Shown here in pieces: positions 21,101 through 24,936 of a stretch of 24,936 bases of DNA. Positions within the stretch are counted from its first letter, which is position 1. Each line of letters begins with the position of its first letter. The stretch comes from Phoronis australis (Eukaryota > Phoronida > Phoronidae): assembly GCA_002633005.1 (NCBI GenBank), contig NMRA01001161.1, positions 1 to 24,936 on the forward strand, written 5' to 3'. The position numbers were made by a program, and so were the translations under genes. The notes beneath the pieces are model-generated. The model made no database searches and was not told where the DNA came from. It saw only the letters and a program-made list of their open reading frames with translations.

Positions 21101-22277
21101 ACATGCAGGCACCCAGGGTGTGGGGGCTCGGGGGCCCAATCATTTGGCGATGTGGACAAAAAGGTCTGCCTCCGAGAAACAAAAAATGCCCGAAAAAGTA
21201 GAAAACGAGACAAAAGTCCACTAAAAAGCAGAAATTTTGGGAATGCACAATTCGCAGCTCTGAACGTACCCCGTTTTTTAGTAAAGGCCCACATTAGAAC
21301 AATTCGAGCCCCTATTTTTTAGGCTGGGTGCGCCCATATTCGACCAAACATCTTCGCCCTTACTGGTTGATTTTTCATTCACATGCGAGACAGAGTCAGA
21401 TGTGTCAATTACCGGCAATTTTAGGGAAATGAGTCGCATTAATATTCAGTGCAGCGCCACAACACTCCACATAAAGTTGAATGAATGTATTGCTTACAAT
21501 ATAATTCCCATGATCACTCTCACCTTAAAGGTTTATAGTCACTGGACTCACAAACCATTTAAGAGGTGGGAATCAGTGTAATTGCATTGTACGACAGCAA
21601 CGTGGTCTGCATGAAGTTAACTTGTTGCACTTAATTTTGCTGAACACTTGACGTTGTCTATTTTGAAGTTGGCGATGTTTCATTTATAGTGCTATCGTTT
21701 CTTTTAGCATTCACTATTTGTTCTCCTTGAAAACATTGAACACAAGTAGTCCTTATTCAATACATGCACCTGGTGCTTAACATTCAAATTCGTCGAAGTT
21801 ATCGCACCTAACGTAATTCTTCCAATTATCCGCAACAGCTTTTTGGGTTTCTTCTCTGTCGAAGATAACTACAAAACTTTAACTCATGTCCGCTGCCCCA
21901 TAATAGCTGTGCCGTTTTGAATAGCCACGCTTTCCTTTCGTCTTGGTTGCACCTCCTCATTATTTCAAAATAGACCTGCCATCTGCTGTTCATATTCAGT
22001 TTTCTTTTCAGTGGCGTGCGAAGATATGATAGAATGCTCTTCATGGGTAGACGATTCTTGCGACTCGCAGAGCGCTAAAGGAAGGTTCGCCAGGGCTGTA
22101 TGTCCAAGATACTGCGGGTAACATATGAATCATTTATTAAGTTAATTGCCTAACTGTTACAAATGATCAAATTTTCTTAATATTATTTACCATTTGGTAC
22201 AATTTCGCCTTAGACATTGTCATAACAACTGCAACGTAAATCAACAACCATGCTACAACAGTGTCGTATCTAAGTGA
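6002..22277 (+). CDS. Secreted CAP-EGF-ShKT protein, 3' part
   Basis: Discontinuous gene model of at least five exons: 6002-6188, 11981-12138, (possible 12432-12532), 20365-20478, 22012-22117 and 22214-22277, stop TGA at 22275. Domain order is the C-terminal half of a CAP domain (CRISP/PR-1/antigen 5 superfamily), one EGF-like module, one six-cysteine ShKT domain and a short Cys-containing tail. CAP proteins are secreted; CAP with EGF and ShKT modules is known in invertebrate CRISP-like proteins, but the substrate or partner of this one cannot be read from sequence. Junction phases agree: 0 between the CAP exons, 1 between EGF and ShKT, 2 within ShKT. The open frames lack stops at conserved positions and all expected cysteines are present, so the gene looks intact. 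The N-terminus, including the signal peptide, is not in view. Introns contain several transposons. Alternative: one of several tandem paralogues, or a pseudogene of one. Confidence 0.78.
6189..7869 (+). other. Intron sequence between CAP exons
   Basis: First part of the long intron between the two CAP exons. No exon or complete transposon was recognised. A B-box-like GAGTTCGAACTC at about 7590 has no matching A box. Open frames near 6170-6500 and 7090-7380 carry no domain and are treated as chance. Confidence 0.45.
7880..7960 (-). repeat. Conserved 3' end stem-loop of CR1-like LINE
   Basis: On the - strand GAGGGCCCCCATGGAAAGCAGTGT is followed by TGGTGGGGCTACCCTC and then AT-rich AATAAA-like sequence. 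The GGGCCCC and GGGGC-TACCC arms can pair. CR1/L2-type 3' ends of this form are thought to be recognised by the element's own reverse transcriptase. It marks the 3' terminus of the copy. Confidence 0.65.
8205..8310 (+). repeat. (CATA)n microsatellite in LINE 3' UTR
   Basis: About 20 tandem ACATAC/CATA units, with a pure run near 8243-8290 and degenerate flanks. On the - strand it reads TATG repeats within the 3' UTR of the CR1-like element. Confidence 0.95.
8402..8926 (-). pseudogene. LINE C-terminal region after the RT
   Basis: From about 8926 the frame reads LKRIRKFVNTATLKTLFNAI, PHLDCCLPVWD and IQNRAARII, the conserved post-RT region of CR1/Jockey elements. After a shift it continues as FKMTTNLYNVRPS and, further on, EHSLPADANSASSFITFKR, the usual (W)NSLP...FK ending. 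No RNase H domain is present, consistent with the CR1/L2 group. Confidence 0.8.
9100..9855 (-). pseudogene. LINE reverse transcriptase, catalytic residues lost
   Basis: The fingers and palm are readable in three frames: WKSAVATPLFKDGD, NYRPIPILP, LTDAQYGFQPFRST, then LIYLKKAFDTHDH and GVPQGSILGPLLF, and after a stop and frame change, IVLYADAATI. In active enzymes the first catalytic Asp lies in the L-I-D-L-K-K-A-F-D block; here it is Tyr. The Y-A-D-D box is YADA, losing the last Asp. Both changes independently abolish polymerisation. Confidence 0.88.
9946..10368 (-). pseudogene. LINE endonuclease-RT linker
   Basis: The frame opens with MWTEFKKNFCDVLDKHAPI, the usual linker of CR1/Jockey-type polyproteins. 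It continues through basic helices (RRRDCLKRIAQRSRN) and WKIMKSVSPG and ends near FNDFFHEYWP. The linker joins the endonuclease to the reverse transcriptase. It has stops before the next segment, so the polyprotein is broken. Confidence 0.8.
10400..11172 (-). pseudogene. LINE apurinic-like endonuclease, frameshifted
   Basis: From ATG 11172 the frame reads FRIAHLNIVSL, then DILCLNETRLSS, with the catalytic Glu of the endonuclease retained. A frameshift near 10985 moves the rest to a second frame: FEDSEVNIDGFVLLRRDR, GGGFA, IGGVYRPPSSN. The motif T-G-D-F-N has become TGAFN, losing a catalytic Asp. A second shift near 10590 leads to PTRVTDKTSTCLDLILVS, where the family has an Asp-His pair near the end, here replaced. 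The enzyme would nick target DNA for target-primed reverse transcription; this copy is inactive. Confidence 0.85.
11222..11644 (-). pseudogene. LINE leading ORF with signal-like N-terminus
   Basis: An open frame of 140 codons from ATG 11644 to TGA at 11222, ending 50 bases before the endonuclease frame. Residues about 4-21 are hydrophobic (TYLLTLLILNTFSLA), like a signal peptide or membrane anchor. The rest is acidic and polar with a few cysteines. No esterase, PHD or zinc-knuckle motif typical of LINE ORF1 proteins is visible. Position suggests ORF1 or the 5' end of the element, but a captured host sequence cannot be excluded. Confidence 0.45.
11981..12138 (+). CDS. CAP domain exon (AW..T..VGCG to CNYYP)
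   Basis: After the acceptor ATCTCATCGTAG| the frame reads MAWQKTHKVGCGYKYC, then a variable loop, then NQFFFVCNYYPSVHDPD, ending at the donor GACAG|GTAGGT. This is the second CAP half: the strand following HYxQ, the VGCG motif and the CAP2 signature CNYxP. The exon starts in phase 0, matching the end of 6002-6188. It ends in phase 2. Loss of the usual Gly-Asn after CNYxP (here SVH) is a small deviation. Confidence 0.86.
12432..12532 (+). CDS. Possible CAP hinge exon, weak
   Basis: A 101-base stretch between TTGTAG| and |GTATTT that accepts phase 2 and leaves phase 1, exactly what is needed to join the CAP exon at 12138 to the EGF exon at 20365. Its end reads NPCNPESSCEACS, like the Cys-rich hinge that follows CAP domains. 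Joining to the next exon gives ...CEACSD then CLTTPGEEEC. Its first two thirds show no similarity, and the donor is weak. It could be a different, unseen exon instead. Confidence 0.33.
12533..13029 (+). other. Intron sequence
   Basis: No exon seen. It contains a GT-rich patch (about 12955-13000) with GTGTGTGTGTG and related units just before the second LINE. Confidence 0.45.
13675..14165 (+). pseudogene. Reverse transcriptase fragment (second LINE)
   Basis: Fingers and the first palm motif of a LINE RT, broken by at least two frameshifts and internal stops. The first catalytic Asp is present (FVDQTKAF) but the AFD that follows is AFE. The GVPQG box is missing. A short CGADDALIV at about 14188-14214 might be the relocated A-D-D box, left next to the deletion junction, but is too short to be sure. 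Confidence 0.8.
14224..14600 (+). pseudogene. LINE C-terminal tail fragment
   Basis: The frame RLRTGHCQLLSHMHRLEISH then NECPCGAGP is the Cys-containing region downstream of RNase H in I/Nimb-type elements. A stop follows. Shifted frames continue with EHLLQSCFTFDTLRCQTW-like sequence and LWGQTGSLRRTADFA before the AAG tail. Confidence 0.78.
14632..15482 (+). other. Intron sequence
   Basis: No gene recognised. Open frames at 15234-15502 (+) and 15039-15233 (-) are hydrophobic or cysteine-containing but have no domain and no supporting splice pattern. Confidence 0.45.
15483..16060 (+). repeat. Hairpin-ended interspersed repeat, copy 2
   Basis: Diverged direct copy of 590-1285, about 14.9 kb away. 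It shares GGACGCGCA, CATTCATACGCTTTGAAAAG, GTCGATCTCCAAATTAAATGC, TTTGGTTTTGAGTAAAAGCA, and GAAAGTAGTTACATAGCCGAG. The terminal foldback (15920-16045) is damaged: the outer left arm carrying CAGTCGTTATCCCCC is deleted, while the right arm keeps CGGGGGATAAGGACTG. No tRNA-like head precedes this copy. Confidence 0.75.
16061..17877 (+). other. Intron sequence
   Basis: About 1.8 kb of AT-rich sequence without a recognised exon, RNA gene or transposon. Open frames reach at most 93 codons and lack domains. Confidence 0.45.
17882..18038 (+). repeat. Left terminal inverted repeat
   Basis: Pairs with 19406-19562 inverted. Long identical blocks include TTGGTTGGTTATCCTAGACA, CATATTTTCCACTTAATTA and TTTTCGTAATTTTAT, ending at GGAAGTGACGTT and GGAGGCAAGC. 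Only scattered substitutions were seen. Confidence 0.93.
18198..18611 (+). CDS. P2X7 C-terminal-domain-like protein (transposon)
   Basis: Open frame ending at TGA 18609. The first ATG is at 18327, giving 94 residues; the frame is open upstream to about 18198 and may begin with an exon joined at TTGTTTAG|. Residues 1-33 are acidic and resemble the lead-in of invertebrate P2X7-C proteins (YMFEPEYNEAEYA). Residues 34-52 hold W-C-x-C-x2-C, then the MPT motif, then E-C-x-C-C. This is the core of the cysteine-rich zinc-binding domain known from the intracellular C-terminus of P2X7 receptors and from many invertebrate proteins that are not channels. No transmembrane segment is present. The end (LPECPATHSHWMVT) stops short of the domain's usual Trp- and Tyr-rich C-terminus, so it is truncated. 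Its role in the element is unknown. Confidence 0.75.
   Translation: MCCKLKTAGVVDPYHSDRSVSDGDLVHSSGDEEFFHGHSVGGYMFEPEYNEAEYAQAQAAVERNEEATEDRRGDTSWCKCTVCVVMPTSMECLCCSRIDEAKPVLDMVKWTSGIPRTQEQLSHLPECPATHSHWMVT
18612..18847 (-). other. Junction between convergent transposon genes
   Basis: This segment separates the stop codons of the two convergent ORFs. On the - strand it stays open in the frame of 18625-18921, with repeated SSPEPLSSP and VRRPVNRSV-like low-complexity sequence. It is the likely site of an internal deletion that removed transposase sequence. Confidence 0.4.
18848..19297 (-). CDS. THAP-domain DNA-binding protein (transposon)
   Basis: Starts at ATG 19297, just inside the right inverted repeat, and ends at TAG 18848 (149 residues). 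Residues 1-98 form a full THAP zinc finger: Cys5/6 and Cys10 (CCCVPGC), the HRFP block at 24-27, Trp36, the C-x2-H pair Cys60/His63 (CGKHF), and the terminal AIPSLL block in place of AVPTIF. THAP fingers bind DNA and are found at the N-terminus of several transposases, where they recognise element ends. Residues 99-149 are Ser/Thr/Pro/Ala-rich linker. No catalytic domain follows. A second open frame on the same strand (18625-18921) may be a frameshifted continuation of the linker. Confidence 0.85.
   Translation of the reverse strand: MPHCCCVPGCTNYRLTRSLGVPLHRFPMDDTLRRTWLVRVKNAALPVHATYKAVENYHVCGKHFLPSDYERDLYAELMKVPAKQRLKKDAIPSLLIPGSAPSPPPRSAFLKREASRAVASTVTGASGDTSSTVTRASKRTPRACNSWNQ
19406..19562 (-). 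repeat. Right terminal inverted repeat
   Basis: Inverted partner of 17882-18038. The outer end reads GGTTGCCTTCGCCT followed by TTAA. Similarity stops abruptly at GGCGCGAAATGC on the inner side, which fixes the repeat length at about 157 bp. Confidence 0.93.
19567..20364 (+). other. Intron sequence before the EGF exon
   Basis: No transposon or exon recognised. It ends in GTCCTCATTTACAG (20351-20364), the acceptor for the EGF-like exon. Confidence 0.5.
20365..20478 (+). CDS. EGF-like module exon
   Basis: Exactly 114 bases between TCATTTACAG| and |GTGAGT, a symmetric phase 1-1 exon as is usual for EGF modules. The frame reads CLTTPGEEECNKRGTYNFQT, then CECTCKVGFSGKWCEFK. It has six cysteines plus the G-F-x-G-x2-C ending. 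The module is extracellular and links the CAP domain to ShKT. An open frame on the opposite strand over this exon is a shadow. Confidence 0.87.
20479..22011 (+). other. Intron between EGF and ShKT exons
   Basis: A 1.5-kb intron opening with GTGAGT and closing with TTTTCTTTTCAG. No complete transposon was recognised. A G-rich patch (GGGGGCTCGGGGGCCC, about 21122-21137) stands out. Confidence 0.55.
22012..22117 (+). CDS. ShKT domain exon
   Basis: Follows the acceptor TTTCTTTTCAG|, enters in phase 1 to match the EGF exon, and ends TGCGG|GTAACA in phase 2. The frame reads ACEDMIECSSWVDDSC, then FARAVCPRYCG. Cysteine spacing including the next exon is C-x5-C-x7-C-x13-C-x3-C-x2-C, the six-cysteine ShKT pattern with its usual Asp after the first Cys and Trp between the second and third. 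ShKT domains occur in many secreted enzymes and CRISP-like proteins, and their presence does not by itself mean a toxin. Read without splicing, the frame stops at once (GGG TAA), which supports the donor. Confidence 0.9.
22214..22277 (+). CDS. Terminal exon: last ShKT Cys and tail
   Basis: After AATTTCGCCTTAG| the first base completes the Gly codon split by the intron. The frame then reads HCHNNCNVNQQPCYNSVVSK and stops at TGA 22275-22277. It supplies the sixth ShKT cysteine (CGHC) in the right place, plus a short tail with two extra cysteines. The intron is only 96 bases. No clear AATAAA was seen in the next 300 bases; AATAAT at about 22388 is a possible variant signal. Confidence 0.86.
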
Positions 22278-22849
22278 AGGCAGGAGGGTTTGGGGAGAAT
22301 CGCCCCGGGTGACACCCTTTTAAGGGTGACACCCTAAGCTAGAGCTAAAATGACTAAACGACAGTCTTTTATCTTACCTTGACTATTGGAATAATCTTAG
22401 TTCATCGAGTGTCACCCCCGAAATCACCTGTTACTCTACTACTGATGGTACCAGTATCAACGCACACCGGGTTTGTTGTATTGATGCTGGGTTTGGCACA
22501 CACTTTTGGCAATCGCACATGTAATGTAATACATGTGGTGACCAGACTTTTAAACTTTCTCCGCTTACTGTTACTTTGGGCTGTAGCTACTCACGCAAAT
22601 TTACGTGGCCAGCAGTGTTATTTCGAGTGTTACAATTTTGCTGTACAATCTTACAACTTCACTGTCTAGCACCTCAAAAATGCTAAATAGAACGAATTGG
22701 TCGCAGTAGCCGACGACACAAAAGAAAAATGAAGATACACTGCAGAGAGAGTTAGAAATGGCAATGCAAACGGCCACAATGAGTGCAACTCATCCTCTAA
22801 CAGACTATGTAATATAAGGGTATTTGGTGAGGTTGGAGCAGTTTGAGGG
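22278..22849 (+). other. 3' flank of the CAP gene
   Basis: Includes the probable 3' UTR. GGGTGACACCC occurs twice (22306-22334) around TTTTAA, and an inverted partner GAGTGTCACCC lies near 22410. The 96-codon frame at 22379-22669 is hydrophobic and has no domain. Confidence 0.45.
22306..22425. repeat. GGGTGACAC repeat cluster
   Basis: Two direct copies of GGGTGACACCC, itself nearly palindromic, lie 6 bases apart. An inverted copy GTGTCACCC lies about 90 bases on. The longer string CCCCGGGTGACAC recurs once more at about 24301-24313, beyond the hAT remnant. These could be ends of a small DNA element or of the hAT copy. Confidence 0.5.
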
Positions 22850-23890
22850 GAGATGCCTCATGTATTTCCTCAGATACAGAATAAATTGATGGCGGATCAC
22901 GTCAGGGAAAATTGCTCAACAATATTAACACAGCCAGATACTAAGGAATGATGTTTGACAGTACACCTGAAGAATCCCACGTAGACCAAATGCTGAAAAT
23001 CTTACATACGTAAAAACTGACAGGTGCAATCCCATCACTACATAAATGTCAGCAACTGTTAAAAAGACTTGTAAATACAAGGTGGAGTGCTCCTTTCTTT
23101 GGTCATACTGGTCATGGGCAATTACTGTATGCTGAGATTCTCGAAGCCTTAGAAATCCTGTGTGATCCTGATGACAAAAGGTTCTTCTAATGTCTTCTCA
23201 TAGCTATCAGCGAATCCACCTCTTGGGACGGGGTACTTCGCGAAGTCAATGGTACCCAAGAGTACATTTAAATTAGTAGCTTAACACTTGACAAAGTCGT
23301 TAAAAATCAACCCCTTGATAATATTCCCCAACTTTGTTGTTCAAAATGACGTTGGACAGGCAACCTTGAAAACCCGAGTGCAGTCGTCAGATGTCGGTCT
23401 GTCGTTGAGGACCAAAATAAAGGGGAATGTTAGAATGCTTGGACAGATTAGCAATTCAGTTGAATTCGAAAGCAAAGCCGCAAATGGTGGATTTGTTCGA
23501 AACCATCTTAACCACTAATTTGGTCAACTCCGCCGAAGATTGCATTAAGGCATGTGTGATGAAACTTGCTGATTTCTATGACGAAATTTGTGCTTCCGAA
23601 CTGGCATTCGAAATACCGAGATTGAGAAGACACTTGAACACGGCTAGAATTCAAGAAGAGAATTTCAAGAATGAGACTCCACTGGACGTAATTAAGTTCA
23701 TTTTAGAATGGGAGTTTCGTAGTTTAAAGTTGTTTCTATCAATTTGTGTATCTCTGGCGTCATCTTTCGAAAGACGTTTTTCAAAAATTAATTTCGTATT
23801 TGAAATCTAGTGCCCCGAACCCAGTTGAATGCTAGTTGTTTTCCGCATAAAAGCCCCTTTTTGAACACATCTATTGAGCGTATTTCAGGC
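22850..23890 (+). pseudogene. hAT transposase remnant (ZMYM1-like)
   Basis: Similarity to hAT-type proteins annotated as zinc finger MYM-type 1-like can be followed through broken frames. PQIQNKLMADHVREN lies near 22860 and MMFDSTPEESHVDQ near 22950 (the catalytic-fold start, with its conserved D-x-T-P). LLKRLVNTRWSAPFF and ILEALEILCD lie near 23050-23160, and WDGVLREVNGTQEYI near 23230. The C-terminal dimerisation block at 23560-23810 includes FYDEICASELAFEIPRLRRH, LKLFLSICVSLASSFERRFS. Stops and frameshifts separate all segments, so it is inactive. It lies downstream of the CAP gene on the same strand. Confidence 0.78.
23427..23810 (+). pseudogene. hAT C-terminal dimerisation region
   Basis: Best preserved segment of the hAT remnant: 127 open codons holding CVMKLADFYDEICASELAFE and SLKLFLSICVSLASSFERRF. 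The usual C-E-R-S-F-S-K-L-K ending is SFERRFSKI, with the Cys and Ser altered, and the frame stops where the family continues with the K-x-Y-L-R-S block. Confidence 0.78.
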
Positions 23891-24419
23891 AAATTTTCTG
23901 AAGATACATGTACGTCCAATGAGTTATACTTGGGAAAAATGTGTGCTTGAAAACTGACTTAGAATTATTAGCCCGGATGTTCATTTTGATTTGGTTTTTG
24001 ATCCCTAAAGCAATTTTCTGAATATGCACCCTTGACTTTTATGCAGTAATTTCTGGTATATAAAATTGGCTTTATTTTTGTCCATGTGCATGTGTTGTGC
24101 GATTTTGGCCCCAAGGCTTACTAGCACTTGTGAGCACAATTCTGTTTCATTAGTCTACTGTTATAATGCATTTATAGCCTTGTACATGAGCATGCAGTAC
24201 ACGAATTTTAAACCACAATAAATTCTGCATTTTGTCTCTCACACCGCAGGACTTAAACCATGATGAGGCTGAGCTACTTTGGTTTTGTGAGAATCTTAAC
24301 CCCGGGTGACACTCACACTTCGTGCATGTACACCACTTATGCCTTGTAATGCAATCATTAGTAATTAGCATTGCCATGTTTCTTTAGTATAAATTATGTT
24401 GTAAACCAAGCATTCTGTC
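23891..24419 (+). other. Non-coding stretch
   Basis: No gene recognised between the hAT remnant and the third LINE. It contains the CCCCGGGTGACACTC motif at about 24301-24315, an inverted match to GAGTGTCACCC at 22410. Confidence 0.45.
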
Positions 24420-24936
24420 CACCTTGTCTTTACTCGTTCTATTAATAACGTCTGCACTCTAGATATAGCTTCTGCTTTCGACTGTGTCTACTTCACAAAC
24501 TTCGATCCTATGGCATCACTGGTAATCTTTTAACCTTGATCACCTCATATCTCTCCGATAGAACATACAGTGTTCGTGTCGACGGAGTACTTTCAACTTT
24601 ATCCCCTGCTGGATTTGTAAACGCAGATGTACCGCAGGGTAGCTTATTGGGCCCTCTTCTCTCCTGGGTTGATATTAATGACCTTCCTGATAACCTGTCA
24701 TGTAGCACATAGCTTAATGCAGATGACACGGCGCTTTTTTACCTCTTCGCAGGGAGCAGCCCTGAAAGTTCTCTGTAGCTTCAACACGACTTAAATAACC
24801 TCAGCTATTGGTCACAAGAATGGAGAATGAATTTTAAACCAGAAAAAATCGTTGACCTCACCTTCTCCAAATTTATTAATGCTCTCTTCCTTGTTGATCT
24901 TTCTTATGATCTTAAACTTAATGATGAAATCATTCT
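24420..24936 (+). mobile_element. Third LINE reverse transcriptase, cut by window end
   Basis: RT motifs in order on the + strand: LDIASAFDC (first palm motif, catalytic Asp kept), a one-base shift, LLHKLRSYGITGNLLTLI, SYLSDRTYSVRVDG, DVPQGSLLGPLL, INDLPDNLS, a stop, then NADDTALF (A-D-D box with Asn for the usual Phe/Tyr) and WRMNFKPEK. It runs off the right edge. It differs clearly from the LINEs at 7870 and 13030. The A-D-D box form and order suggest a Jockey/CR1-group element. Two in-frame stops (about 24711 and 24777) mark it as dead. Confidence 0.85.

Noticed and set aside
1-24936. CRISPR arrays, prokaryotic operons, phage or bacterial defence systems
   Set aside because: No regularly spaced repeats or bacterial genes are present; introns and LINEs show the window is animal DNA.

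Overview
The window is eukaryotic, most likely from a marine invertebrate animal with a transposon-rich, intron-rich genome. It contains GT-AG bounded exons of an extracellular multidomain protein, several non-LTR retrotransposons, DNA transposons with THAP and hAT-type proteins, a tRNA-derived repeat and long foldback repeats. There are no operons, ribosome-binding sites or bacterial genes. The phylum cannot be fixed from the sequence alone; a lophotrochozoan, cnidarian or invertebrate deuterostome would all fit.

The host gene runs left to right on the + strand. It is the 3' part of a secreted CAP-superfamily protein with the order CAP, EGF-like, ShKT. Exons lie at about 6002-6188 and 11981-12138 (CAP core), 20365-20478 (EGF-like), 22012-22117 (ShKT) and 22214-22277 (last ShKT cysteine and stop). 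A weak linker exon candidate lies at 12432-12532. Splice phases agree across every junction that can be tested. The first CAP exon and signal peptide were not found and are probably upstream of the window.

The introns are filled with mobile DNA. Bases 1-6000 hold a tRNA-like SINE head beside a perfect 22-bp palindrome, copy 1 of an approximately 690-bp repeat ending in a long hairpin, a pair of inverted GCGCTTATTAG-type ends (3597-4712), and a short THAP-like N-terminus on the - strand behind two YY1-like sites. A nearly full-length but dead CR1/L2-like LINE (about 7870-11700, - strand) sits between the two CAP exons. The next long intron carries a 5'-truncated, internally deleted RNase-H-type LINE (13030-14631), copy 2 of the hairpin-ended repeat (15483-16060), and a 1681-bp DNA transposon (17882-19562) with 157-bp terminal inverted repeats and flanking TTAA. 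That transposon carries two convergent genes: one encodes a cysteine-rich domain like the intracellular C-terminus of P2X7 receptors, the other a THAP DNA-binding domain. Downstream of the host gene are a degraded hAT (ZMYM1-like) transposase (22850-23890) and the start of a third LINE reverse transcriptase that runs off the right edge.

The most interesting object is the TTAA-flanked transposon, which fits the Kolobok superfamily but has no recognisable transposase and pairs a P2X7-type zinc-binding module with a THAP finger.
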